DNA of 5,193 bases from Actinomycetes bacterium (GCA_021784375.1 JAJXSV010000188.1:1-5193); one strand, 5' to 3'. Shown: positions 1 through 4,745, counted from the first letter of the stretch. The notes: a model not told the origin generated them from the sequence alone. A program made the numbers and translations.

Positions 1-417
1 GATCGCAAAGGGGACGTTCAACATGCGGGCGAGCGTCTGGGCGAGCAGGGTCTTGCCGGAGCCGGTGGGACCGAGCAGCAGGATGTTGCTCTTGGACAGC
101 TCCACTCCGCCGTGCTCCGGGCCCGCCTGCACACGCTTGTAGTGATTGTGCACGGCCACGCTGAGCGACTTCTTGGCCGCGTCCTGCCCGATGACGTACT
201 GGTCCAGGAACTCGAAGATCTCGCGTGGCTTGGGCAGCGAGTCCAGCTCTGCACTGGTGGCCGCCTGCTTCTCATCGTCGATGATCTCGAGGCAGAGCTC
301 GATGCACTCGTCGCAGATGTACACGCCGGGACCGGCGATGAGCTTCTTGACCTGCTTCTGGCTCTTGCCGCAGAACGAGCACTTGAGCAGATCGCTGGTC
401 TCTCCAATGCGCGCCAT
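1..417 (-). CDS. clpX: ATP-dependent Clp protease ATP-binding subunit ClpX (N-terminal 139 residues, runs off the window)
   Basis: ClpX is the AAA+ unfoldase that recognises tagged or damaged proteins, unfolds them with ATP and threads them into the ClpP peptidase in the cytoplasm. Reading the minus strand from the ATG at 415-417 gives 139 uninterrupted codons to base 1. The N-terminal zinc-binding domain is clear: Cys13, Cys16, Cys35 and Cys38 in CSFCGKS and [10 protein letters not shown]. The AAA+ module begins with [15 protein letters not shown] at residues 64-78, and the Walker A motif GPTGSGKT is at residues 116-123. Walker B, the sensors and the IGF loop that docks on ClpP lie beyond the window edge. 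The start is the usual one for the family (MARIGE). A GGAG lies only 3 nt before the ATG, too close for a normal ribosome site, so leaderless translation is possible. It lies downstream of clpP2 but is separated from it by a strong hairpin, which suggests its own promoter. Confidence 0.97.
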   Translation of the reverse strand, partial: MARIGETSDLLKCSFCGKSQKQVKKLIAGPGVYICDECIELCLEIIDDEKQAATSAELDSLPKPREIFEFLDQYVIGQDAAKKSLSVAVHNHYKRVQAGPEHGGVELSKSNILLLGPTGSGKTLLAQTLARMLNVPFAI

Positions 418-424
418 GGGCTCC

Positions 425-430
425 AGACTA
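425..430 (-). promoter_or_regulatory. Candidate -10 element for a leaderless clpX transcript
   Basis: On the minus strand the hexamer TAGTCT (TAnnnT type) ends 7 nt before the clpX ATG at 417, which would place transcription initiation on or next to the A of the start codon. Leaderless mRNAs of this geometry are common in actinobacteria. No convincing -35 box is visible 16-18 bp further upstream. This is inferred from spacing only. Confidence 0.4.
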
Positions 431-478
431 CGTGGGCCGTCCGACCTTGACTCGGAGGGCGGTCGCGCGTTCGGCGCC

Positions 479-496
479 GTTTCGCCCACGGCGTAA
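479..496. promoter_or_regulatory. ClgR-like operator upstream of clpX
   Basis: The stretch TTTCGCCCACGGCGTAA contains CGC-N5-GCG (CGC at 483-485, GCG at 491-493) with flanking T482, C486, A488, G490, T494 and A495. These fit the ClgR consensus I recall for Corynebacterium glutamicum (WNNWCGCYNANRGCGWWS) at nearly all defined positions; the outermost W and S positions do not fit. ClgR is the actinobacterial activator of clp genes. The box centre lies about 70 bp upstream of the predicted clpX start, a usual distance for an activator. The same bases also form a small dyad, CGCCGT (475-480) with ACGGCG (488-493). Confidence 0.45.
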
Positions 497-510
497 TGCA
501 GGCGCCGAGC

Positions 511-586
511 CGCTGCTAGGAGCAGCGACGACAAGCGGCGGCCGTCGTTCCCGACGACCGCCGCTTGGACGTGGCCCCTAGCAGCG
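511..586. repeat. 10-bp inverted repeat flanking the clpP2 terminator, with a competing local hairpin
   Basis: CGCTGCTAGG at 511-520 is the exact reverse complement of CCTAGCAGCG at 577-586, which directly abuts the clpP2 stop codon at 587-589. The pair encloses the terminator hairpin at 532-567. The inner part of the left arm (511-517) can alternatively pair with AGCAGCG at 521-527, with a 3-nt AGG loop. In the clpP2 transcript, segments 580-586 and 521-527 therefore compete for the same partner. Confidence 0.6.
532..567 (-). terminator. Terminator hairpin after clpP2
   Basis: A 16-bp stem (532-547 with 552-567) has a 4-nt loop. The only non-Watson-Crick position is C542/A557 on the plus strand, which becomes a G-U pair in minus-strand RNA. 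The stem is therefore fully paired in the clpP2 transcript but mismatched in the opposite one, which fits termination of the leftward transcript. It begins 20 nt after the clpP2 stop codon. No T-tract follows, as is common in GC-rich actinobacteria. Confidence 0.75.
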
Positions 587-1237
587 CTACGAGTTCTTCC
601 GGCTCAGGATCACCTGGTCGACGATGCCGTATTCCTTCGCCATGTCGGCGGTGAGGATCTTGTCGCGCTCGATGTCCTTGCTGATCTGCTCAGCGGTGCG
701 ACCCGTGTGCTTGGAGAAGATCTCCTCCATCTCCAAGCGCATGCGCAGGATCTCATTGGCCTGGATCTCGATGTCCGAACCCTGGCCGCCACCCTCCGTG
801 TACGGCTGGTGGATGAGGATGCGCGCGTGCGGGAGGGCGTAGCGCTTGCCGGGCGAGCCGGCCGCGAGCAACACCGCAGCCGCCGATGCGGCCTGGCCGA
901 GGCACACCGTCTGGATGTCCGGCTTCACGAACTGCATGGTGTCGTAGATCGCGGTCATGGCGGTGTACGAGCCACCCGGGGAGTTGATGTAGATCTGGAT
1001 GTCGCGCTCGGGGTCCAGCGACTCCAGCGTGAGCAACTGGGCCATGACGTCATCGGCGGATGCATCGTCGATCTGCACGCCGAGGAAGATGATGCGCTCC
1101 TCGAAGAGCTTGGTGTACGGATTGTGCACGCGCTCACCGGAGGATGTGCGCTCGCGGAACTCAGGGAGGATGTAGCGGGCCGAGGGTCCGGCGCCACGCA
1201 CTGCGGCGTCAACGTACATGCGGTTGAAATCGGTCAT
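587..1237 (-). CDS. clpP2: ATP-dependent Clp protease proteolytic subunit ClpP2
   Basis: This is a serine peptidase subunit (family S14) of 216 residues. In actinobacteria ClpP1 and ClpP2 form a mixed double-heptamer barrel that degrades substrates fed in by ClpX or ClpC1. The catalytic triad is visible: Ser118 in GQAAS, His143 in LIHQP and Asp192 in ERDK, with the 25 and 49 residue spacings of E. coli ClpP. Other family signatures are [15 protein letters not shown] (39-53) and YINSPGG (83-89). The N-terminus is long, and residues 18-25 (PSARYILP) match the place where, as I recall, Mycobacterium tuberculosis ClpP2 is clipped before Arg, so cleavage between Ala20 and Arg21 is likely. The ATG at 1237 is chosen because GAGG stands 6 nt before it; a later ATG (codon 7) has no such site and an upstream in-frame ATG lies inside clpP1. 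It follows the clpP1 stop by 7 nt, so translation is probably coupled. It is assigned as ClpP2 by gene order and by resemblance to the mycobacterial paralogue. Confidence 0.95.
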   Translation of the reverse strand: MTDFNRMYVDAAVRGAGPSARYILPEFRERTSSGERVHNPYTKLFEERIIFLGVQIDDASADDVMAQLLTLESLDPERDIQIYINSPGGSYTAMTAIYDTMQFVKPDIQTVCLGQAASAAAVLLAAGSPGKRYALPHARILIHQPYTEGGGQGSDIEIQANEILRMRLEMEEIFSKHTGRTAEQISKDIERDKILTADMAKEYGIVDQVILSRKNS

Positions 1238-1242
1238 GGCAG

Positions 1243-1248
1243 CCTCAC
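1243..1248 (-). promoter_or_regulatory. clpP2 ribosome binding site overlapping the clpP1 stop codon
   Basis: On the minus strand GTGAGG contains both the clpP1 TGA stop (1245-1247) and the Shine-Dalgarno core GAGG (1243-1246), 6 nt from the clpP2 ATG. Ribosomes finishing clpP1 are therefore placed on the clpP2 start, a layout that would help keep the two subunits at matched levels. Confidence 0.75.
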
Positions 1249-1826
1249 TTCGCCGATGTGATGACGCGGTCGATGAGGCCATAGGCGACGGCTTCGTCGG
1301 CCGCGAACCAACGGTCGCGGTCGGAGTCGGCTTCGATGGTCTCCAGGGTCTGGCCCGAGTGCTTCGCGATGAGCTCTGCCAGGCGCTTCTTGAGCATGAT
1401 CATCTGCTCGGCCTGGATCTTGATGTCGGATGCGGTGCCACCGATGCCGCCCAGCGGCTGGTGCATCATGATGCGCGTGTTCGGTGTCGCGGAGCGCTTG
1501 CCCTTGGCGCCGGCACAGAGCAGGAACTGGCCCATCGAGGCAGCCAGGCCCATGGCGATGGTGGCGACATCATTGGGGATCAACTGCATGGCGTCGTAGA
1601 TGGCCATACCCGCACTCACGGAGCCACCCGGTGAGTTGATGTACATCGTGATGTCCTTCTCCGGATCCTCGGCGGAGAGCACCTGCAACTGCTTGACGAT
1701 GCGGTTGGAGTTGTCGTCACGGACCTCGCCCTCCAGCCAGATGATGCGCTCTCGCAGGAGGCGCTCGTCGACGGCGTCCGCGAAGGACGACATGCCCTGC
1801 GGTGCGCGCATGCTCGGGTCGAACAT
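1245..1826 (-). CDS. clpP1: ATP-dependent Clp protease proteolytic subunit ClpP1
   Basis: This 193-residue S14 serine peptidase subunit is the partner of ClpP2 in the actinobacterial Clp core particle. The triad is Ser97 (GLAAS), His122 (MMHQP) and Asp171 (DSDRDRWF), exactly the mature E. coli numbering. [17 protein letters not shown] (62-78) and the handle sequence [16 protein letters not shown] (126-141) are typical. The [11 protein letters not shown] block strongly resembles mycobacterial ClpP1. The ATG at 1826 is preferred because GAGAGGA lies 6 nt upstream; an in-frame ATG at 1841 would add five residues but has only a poor site and would swallow this Shine-Dalgarno. It is the first gene of the clpP1-clpP2 unit, read from a promoter in the 1842-1964 region and divergent from the DUF1905 gene. 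In many actinobacteria tig lies immediately upstream; here an opposite-strand gene intervenes. Confidence 0.95.
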   Translation of the reverse strand: MFDPSMRAPQGMSSFADAVDERLLRERIIWLEGEVRDDNSNRIVKQLQVLSAEDPEKDITMYINSPGGSVSAGMAIYDAMQLIPNDVATIAMGLAASMGQFLLCAGAKGKRSATPNTRIMMHQPLGGIGGTASDIKIQAEQMIMLKKRLAELIAKHSGQTLETIEADSDRDRWFAADEAVAYGLIDRVITSAK

Positions 1827-1832
1827 CTCGTG

Positions 1833-1839
1833 TCCTCTC
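1833..1839 (-). promoter_or_regulatory. clpP1 ribosome binding site
   Basis: GAGAGGA on the minus strand, 6 nt before the ATG at 1826, is the strongest Shine-Dalgarno match of the left half. It decides between the starts at 1826 and 1841. Confidence 0.75.
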
Positions 1840-1871
1840 ATCTGCCACCGCGGTGCGATGGCGTTACAGCA

Positions 1872-1899
1872 ACCCTAACGATGGGCGATGACACGTTCA
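1872..1899 (-). promoter_or_regulatory. Candidate clpP1-clpP2 promoter
   Basis: On the minus strand TGAACG (1894-1899) and TAGGGT (1872-1877) are separated by 16 bp and resemble a housekeeping promoter. Initiation would fall near 1865 and give a leader of about 39 nt. A 10-bp palindrome CACCGCGGTG (1846-1855) lies in that leader. I found no CGC-N5-GCG ClgR-type box between clpP1 and the DUF1905 gene. The match is modest. Confidence 0.35.
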
Positions 1900-1921
1900 T
1901 TCCGCGGACGGCCGCCCGCCA

Positions 1922-1940
1922 ACGGCAACGGTTATGCCGT
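1922..1940. repeat. Inverted repeat between clpP1 and the DUF1905 gene, possible operator
   Basis: ACGGCA (1922-1927) and TGCCGT (1935-1940) form a perfect 6-bp dyad with a 7-bp spacer. It lies 25-43 bp before the DUF1905 start, where the -35 region of that gene would be, and upstream of the proposed clpP1 promoter. It could be an operator for either divergent gene. No regulator can be named. Confidence 0.35.
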
Positions 1941-1952
1941 GGGCGAAATCCG

Positions 1953-1958
1953 TAGCAT
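1953..1958 (+). promoter_or_regulatory. Candidate -10 element for a leaderless DUF1905 transcript
   Basis: TAGCAT (TAnnnT) ends 6 nt before the ATG at 1965, and no Shine-Dalgarno sequence precedes that ATG. Both facts fit a leaderless mRNA starting at the A of the start codon. The -35 region is not convincing. Confidence 0.45.
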
Positions 1959-1964
1959 GCCGCC

Positions 1965-2252
1965 ATGATCCTGCGCTTCACCGGGGTGCTGTACGAATGG
2001 CGGGGCCCCTCGCCCTTCCATTTCGTCGACCTGCCCGAGAGCGAGAGTTCCATGGTCTCCGACGTGCGCCGGATCCTGACCTACGGCTGGGGCGTGATCC
2101 CCGTGGCGGCGGTGGTCGGCAGCACCGAGTGGTCGACGTCGCTGTTCCCTCGCGAGGGCCGGTATGCATTGCCCGTCAGGGCCTCGGTGCGCAGCGCGGA
2201 GTCGCTGCGCACCGGTGCAGAGCTGCACGTGGAGCTGCGTCTTCACGTGTGA
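1965..2252 (+). CDS. DUF1905 domain-containing protein
   Basis: This small protein of 95 residues consists of a single DUF1905 domain (a small beta-rich family of unknown function). The family pattern is visible along its whole length: an early Trp (Trp12), FHFVDLPESES at 18-28, the GWGVIPV turn at 41-47, GSTEWSTSLFP at 52-62, then Tyr67 and LPVRASVR at 69-76. The pattern ends at a hydrophobic strand, LHVELRLHV. It has no signal peptide or membrane segment, so it is probably cytoplasmic. Other family members can be fused to YdeI/OmpD-associated (OmdA) domains; this one stands alone. The start at 1965 gives the expected domain boundary. The gene lies on the opposite strand between tig and clpP1, divergent from clpP1 and convergent with tig. 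Its biochemical role is unknown and its position does not prove a link to proteolysis. Confidence 0.88.
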   Translation: MILRFTGVLYEWRGPSPFHFVDLPESESSMVSDVRRILTYGWGVIPVAAVVGSTEWSTSLFPREGRYALPVRASVRSAESLRTGAELHVELRLHV

Positions 2253-2292
2253 CAACCGCGACGGCCCCGCCGAAGCGGGGCCGTCGCGGTTG
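2253..2292. terminator. Bidirectional terminator between the DUF1905 gene and tig
   Basis: An 18-bp perfect stem (2253-2270 with 2275-2292) has a 4-nt loop. It starts on the base after the DUF1905 stop codon and lies 14 bp beyond the tig stop. In the tig transcript the loop reads C(UUCG)G, the extra-stable tetraloop; in the DUF1905 transcript it is CGAA. The loop orientation suggests tig is the main user. There is no clear T-tract on either side. Confidence 0.9.
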
Positions 2293-2306
2293 CGCTGTTG
2301 CGTTGC

Positions 2307-3584
2307 CTAGGCCAGTGAGGCGACGTCCTCGTCGAGTGCCTCGAGGTCCACGACCTGGCCCTTGGTGTCCACGACCTGTGCGGCCTTGAGTGCGACCTCG
2401 AGGGCCTTGGCCCGGCGGATGTCCTGGATGGCCATCTGCACGCCACCGTTCTGCACCAGCGTGTCCGCCAACTGCTGGGGCTGCATGCCGTAGCGGGGCG
2501 CCTGCTGGACCAGCCAAGCGGAGAGCTCCTGGTCGTTCACCTGGAGTTGCTCGGCCTCGGCGATCTTGTCGAACACGAACTGCGCCTTGAGGTTGCGTGC
2601 CTGGCTGGCCTTGAACTCCGCCTGGTGCTCGGCGTCGCCGTGACCATCGTTGAAGTGCTCGGCGTACTCGGCGGCCAGCACACCCTCGGGCAAGGGGATG
2701 TCGATCGCGTCGAGCAAGGCGTTCTGCACACGCTCGCGGGCCTGGTAGCCCTGCTCGAGTCGCTTGAGGCGCTCGAGGCGACGACGGACATCGGCCTCGA
2801 GCTGCTCGACGGTGTCGAACTCGCTGGCCATCATGGCGAACTCGTTGTCCAGTTCCGGAAGGTCGCGCTCGCGCACTGCCTGCACCGTCACCGTGACGAG
2901 GATGCCCTTGCCCTCATGCTCGCCGGCCTCGGGCGTGAACACGAATGAGCGTTCCTCGCCGGCCGAGGCACCGAGCACTGCGGCGTCGAAGCCCGGGAGC
3001 ATGCCGTCGGTACCGAGTTCGTAGGAGAGCGCCTGTGCGGCAAGGTCCTCGACGGGCTCGCCGTCGACCTCTCCCTTGATGTCGACGAGCAGCAGGTCAC
3101 CGTTGCGGGCGCTGCGCTCCACATTGGAGAGCGTGGCGAAGCGCTTGCGCAGCGCGTCGATCTGCTCCTCGACGTCGCGACCCGCGACGAGGACGGCGTC
3201 AACCTCGACCTTGAGGTCCTGGTAGGCCGGCACCTCGAAGGCAGGGCGGATCTCGACCTCAGCGGTGAACGCGATGTGATCGCGGTCCTCGATCTCCGTG
3301 ATCTCGATGGTGGGCTGCCCCACGGGGAACAGGTCGGACTCGACACAGGCCTGTTCGTACAACTCCGGGACCGAGTGGTTCACGGCCTCTTCGAGCACGG
3401 CACCACGTCCGACCCGCTGGTCGATGAGGGAGGTGGGCACCTTGCCCTTGCGGAAGCCGGGGATGTTCACCTGCTTGCCGATTGCCGCATACGCGTGCTC
3501 GAAGCCGTGAGCGAGGTCGGCGAACGGGACGTTCACCAGCATCTTCACCTTCGTCGGGGACAGGTTCTCGACGGTCGTCTGCAT
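2307..3584 (-). CDS. tig: Trigger factor (ribosome-associated chaperone / peptidyl-prolyl isomerase)
   Basis: Trigger factor binds near the ribosomal exit tunnel (protein L23) and shields emerging polypeptides in the cytoplasm. The protein has 425 residues, near the usual length. The ribosome-binding signature GFRKGKVP is at residues 43-50, the same position as in E. coli. An FKBP-like prolyl isomerase domain follows at about 160-240 (NGDLLLVDIKGEVDG, then the PGFDAAVLG segment at 197-205). The remainder, about 245-425, is the charged helical chaperone domain. The C-terminus ends soon after this domain, without a long acidic tail. The ATG at 3584 is chosen because AGGAGA lies 8 nt before it and the protein then starts with the family's MQTTVE. 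An in-frame ATG at 3677 would place 31 extra codons inside the tRNA-Pro gene and is not credible. With only 34 bp to tRNA-Pro, there is little room for a separate promoter. Confidence 0.96.
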   Translation of the reverse strand: MQTTVENLSPTKVKMLVNVPFADLAHGFEHAYAAIGKQVNIPGFRKGKVPTSLIDQRVGRGAVLEEAVNHSVPELYEQACVESDLFPVGQPTIEITEIEDRDHIAFTAEVEIRPAFEVPAYQDLKVEVDAVLVAGRDVEEQIDALRKRFATLSNVERSARNGDLLLVDIKGEVDGEPVEDLAAQALSYELGTDGMLPGFDAAVLGASAGEERSFVFTPEAGEHEGKGILVTVTVQAVRERDLPELDNEFAMMASEFDTVEQLEADVRRRLERLKRLEQGYQARERVQNALLDAIDIPLPEGVLAAEYAEHFNDGHGDAEHQAEFKASQARNLKAQFVFDKIAEAEQLQVNDQELSAWLVQQAPRYGMQPQQLADTLVQNGGVQMAIQDIRRAKALEVALKAAQVVDTKGQVVDLEALDEDVASLA

Positions 3585-3592
3585 TTCTTGGC

Positions 3593-3598
3593 TCTCCT
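3593..3598 (-). promoter_or_regulatory. tig ribosome binding site
   Basis: AGGAGA on the minus strand, 8 nt before the ATG at 3584, fixes the trigger factor start and rules out the longer reading frame that enters the tRNA gene. Confidence 0.75.
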
Positions 3599-3618
3599 GA
3601 AAACATCGGGGTACTGCG

Positions 3619-3691
3619 TCGGGGCGGGGAGATTCGAACTCCCGATCTCGTGCTCCCAAAGCACGCGCGCTAGCCACTACGCTACGCCCCG
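3619..3691 (-). tRNA. tRNA-Pro (anticodon UGG)
   Basis: A 73-nt cloverleaf folds on the minus strand. The acceptor stem CGGGGCG pairs fully with CGCCCCG, the D stem GCGT pairs with GCGC, the anticodon stem CGTGC pairs with GCACG around TTTGGGA, and the T stem GGGAG pairs with CTCCC around TTCGAAT. The anticodon TGG is at 3656-3658, followed by G37. C1-G72 and A73 are typical of bacterial tRNA-Pro. The 3' CCA is not encoded (the next bases read CGC), so it must be added after processing. The UGG species can read several or all proline codons by wobble. Confidence 0.97.
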
Positions 3692-3706
3692 GTTTGACCG
3701 GCGAAG

Positions 3707-3712
3707 CCTATA
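3707..3712 (-). promoter_or_regulatory. Candidate -10 element for tRNA-Pro (and perhaps tig)
   Basis: TATAGG on the minus strand lies 15 bp before the tRNA 5' end, which would give a precursor leader of about 9 nt. The -35 region is indistinct. An overlapping TAGGCT is an alternative -10. Confidence 0.35.
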
Positions 3713-3750
3713 GGTTGGACGGCGACCCCCGGGACTTCGTGGTTCGCGCC

Positions 3751-3762
3751 TGCCATATGGCA
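3751..3762. repeat. 12-bp perfect palindrome between the divergent tRNA genes
   Basis: TGCCATATGGCA is self-complementary. It lies 5 bp upstream of the proposed -10 of tRNA-Gly, in what would be the promoter spacer. It could be an operator. A second palindrome, GCGCATGCGC, follows at 3776-3785. Confidence 0.5.
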
Positions 3763-3767
3763 CTGGA

Positions 3768-3773
3768 TAGGGT
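3768..3773 (+). promoter_or_regulatory. Candidate -10 element for tRNA-Gly
   Basis: TAGGGT lies 26 bp before the tRNA and is the same hexamer as the one proposed for clpP1. Initiation would fall near 3780, giving a 20-nt leader. The best upstream partner is a weak TTCGCG at 3743-3748, with a long 19-bp spacer. Confidence 0.35.
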
Positions 3774-3799
3774 GTGCGCATGCGCGGCCCAGCCGCCAC

Positions 3800-3873
3800 G
3801 CGGGTGTAGCTCAATGGTAGAGCCCTAGCCTTCCAAGCTAGCCACGCGGGTTCGATTCCCGTCACCCGCTCCA
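3800..3873 (+). tRNA. tRNA-Gly (anticodon UCC), CCA encoded
   Basis: The acceptor stem GCGGGTG (3800-3806) pairs with CACCCGC (3863-3869). The D stem GCTC pairs with GAGC, the anticodon stem CTAGC pairs with GCTAG around CTTCCAA, and a normal T arm with TTCGATT is present. The anticodon TCC is at 3832-3834. The discriminator T3870 is typical of glycine tRNAs. CCA follows at 3871-3873, unlike the neighbouring tRNA-Pro gene. It is transcribed divergently from tRNA-Pro. Confidence 0.97.
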
Positions 3874-3965
3874 GGCGCCGTTGCCAATCGCGATCCTCCG
3901 CTGCACGCCCTGCAAGGGGTGGGCGACGCATGGCGACCCCCAAGCGACCGGAGGCTGCTGCTCCC

Positions 3966-4000
3966 CTCGATTCCTTGACCGAATCTTCATCGGAATCGAG
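3966..4000. repeat. 9-bp inverted repeat in the tRNA-Gly / DUF3105 spacer
   Basis: CTCGATTCC (3966-3974) is the exact reverse complement of GGAATCGAG (3992-4000), with a 17-bp loop. A third related core, GAATC at 3981-3985, lies inside and allows alternative pairing with GATTC at 3969-3973. It begins 93 bp after tRNA-Gly. No T-tract follows, so it is not an obvious terminator; it may be an operator or leader structure. Confidence 0.5.
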
Positions 4001-4035
4001 CGGCCACGGCGAACCGCACATCGGATACTCCGCTT

Positions 4036-4067
4036 GCAGGTCGGCGCCGCTCGAACGCGCCGACCGC
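4036..4067 (+). other. GC-rich hairpin upstream of the DUF3105 gene
   Basis: GGTCGGCGC (4039-4047) pairs perfectly with GCGCCGACC (4057-4065) around a 9-nt loop. Two further G-C pairs form outside if A4038 is bulged. It ends 33 bp before the DUF3105 ATG. It could stop readthrough from tRNA-Gly (no T-tract follows) or sit in the DUF3105 mRNA leader. Between tRNA-Gly and the ATG (3874-4100) I see no convincing promoter and no better gene. Confidence 0.5.
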
Positions 4068-4100
4068 GAATTCAGACGCACCGACACACGAAGGACGGAC

Positions 4101-4715
4101 ATGGCCGCGAAAGGCAGCGCCCGGGAGATCGCAGCGCAGATGCGCTCGGAACAACAGCGGCTCGAGCGCCGGCGACGGAACCTCCAGTTCGGCGGTGGTC
4201 TGGTGGCGGCCGTCGTCGTCATCGGTGGACTCACCTGGCTGGGACTGCGCGGCCAGTCCAGTGCAGCCGCGGCCCCGATCAAGGGCCTGCGCACCTACAG
4301 CGGTCTGGCTCAGGACCACGTCGACGGCACCGTCAAGTACGCGCAGACGCCGCCGATCGGTGGCAAGCACTCAGCCATCTGGCAGAACTGCGGCTGGTAC
4401 GGCAGCGCGATCCGCAACGAGAACGGCGTCCACTCGCTCGAGCATGGCGCAGCCTGGATCACGTACAGCCCCACGCTGTCGGCCAGCGACAAGGCCACCC
4501 TGAGATCAGAGCTCGCGGGGAAGGCATATGTGCTGGCGAGCCCCTACGCCGGACTGCCGGCACCGGTGGTGGCCAGCGCCTGGGGCGCTCAGGTCCTGCT
4601 CACTGGCGTGCGGGATCCGCGCCTCGAGCAGTTCATCACCCGCTATGCGAACTCCCCCAAGGCGCCCGAACCCGGTGGGGAGTGCACGGGCGGACTGGGC
4701 ACACCCTCAAGCTGA
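4101..4715 (+). CDS. Membrane-anchored DUF3105 domain-containing protein
   Basis: The protein has 204 residues and unknown function. A short cytoplasmic segment rich in Arg, Gln and Glu (about 1-29, probably helical, ending in RLERRRRN) precedes one membrane helix (about 31-49). By the positive-inside rule the rest is outside the cytoplasm. The DUF3105 core is clear: TPPIGGKH at 83-90, NCGWYG at 96-101, then VHSLEHGAAWITYSP at 110-124. His73, His90, His111 and His115 are candidates for metal binding. Cys97 and Cys195 (in GGECTGG near the end) are the only cysteines and could form a disulfide. No catalytic function is established for the family that I know of. The ATG at 4101 is chosen because GAAGGA precedes it by 5 nt. 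An in-frame ATG at 3930 would add 57 low-complexity codons over the hairpin region. A terminator follows 5 bp after the stop codon. Confidence 0.88.
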   Translation: MAAKGSAREIAAQMRSEQQRLERRRRNLQFGGGLVAAVVVIGGLTWLGLRGQSSAAAAPIKGLRTYSGLAQDHVDGTVKYAQTPPIGGKHSAIWQNCGWYGSAIRNENGVHSLEHGAAWITYSPTLSASDKATLRSELAGKAYVLASPYAGLPAPVVASAWGAQVLLTGVRDPRLEQFITRYANSPKAPEPGGECTGGLGTPSS

Positions 4716-4720
4716 GGCCA

Positions 4721-4745
4721 CGGCCAGGTCCCGTGCGACCAGGCC
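4721..4745 (+). terminator. Terminator after the DUF3105 gene
   Basis: CGGCCAGGTC (4721-4730) and GACCAGGCCG (4737-4745 plus flank) form a 10-bp stem with one A-A mismatch and a 6-nt loop. It begins 5 bp after the stop codon. A pyrimidine-rich stretch with TTTCTTCTT (about 4760-4768) follows. Position and shape fit an intrinsic terminator, so the next gene probably has its own promoter. Confidence 0.6.

Noticed and set aside
472..506. CGGCGCCG and GGCGCC palindromes upstream of clpX
   Set aside because: Short all-GC palindromes are expected by chance in DNA of this composition.
707..1261. Long plus-strand reading frame opposite clpP2
   Set aside because: It is an antisense shadow of a GC-rich gene with strong codon bias. 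It shows no recognisable domain, and the clpP2 frame accounts for the sequence.
1827..1841. Five-codon upstream start for ClpP1 at 1841
   Set aside because: It would put the strong GAGAGGA ribosome site inside the coding sequence and has only a weak site of its own.
3585..3677. 31-codon N-terminal extension of trigger factor from an ATG at 3677
   Set aside because: It lies over the tRNA-Pro gene, and a strong Shine-Dalgarno plus the family N-terminus MQTTVE place the start at 3584.
3902..3930. Weak hairpin just after tRNA-Gly as its terminator
   Set aside because: It has only a 5-bp core stem with a 10-nt loop and no T-rich stretch, so it is too weak to call.
3930..4100. 57-codon N-terminal extension of the DUF3105 protein
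   Set aside because: The residues are low in complexity and do not look like a domain. They cover two hairpins, and GAAGGA is correctly spaced before the ATG at 4101.
3677..4294. Long minus-strand reading frame across both tRNA genes and the DUF3105 N-terminus
   Set aside because: It runs through two tRNA genes and a real coding frame on the other strand; the composition is Arg/Pro-rich and resembles no family.
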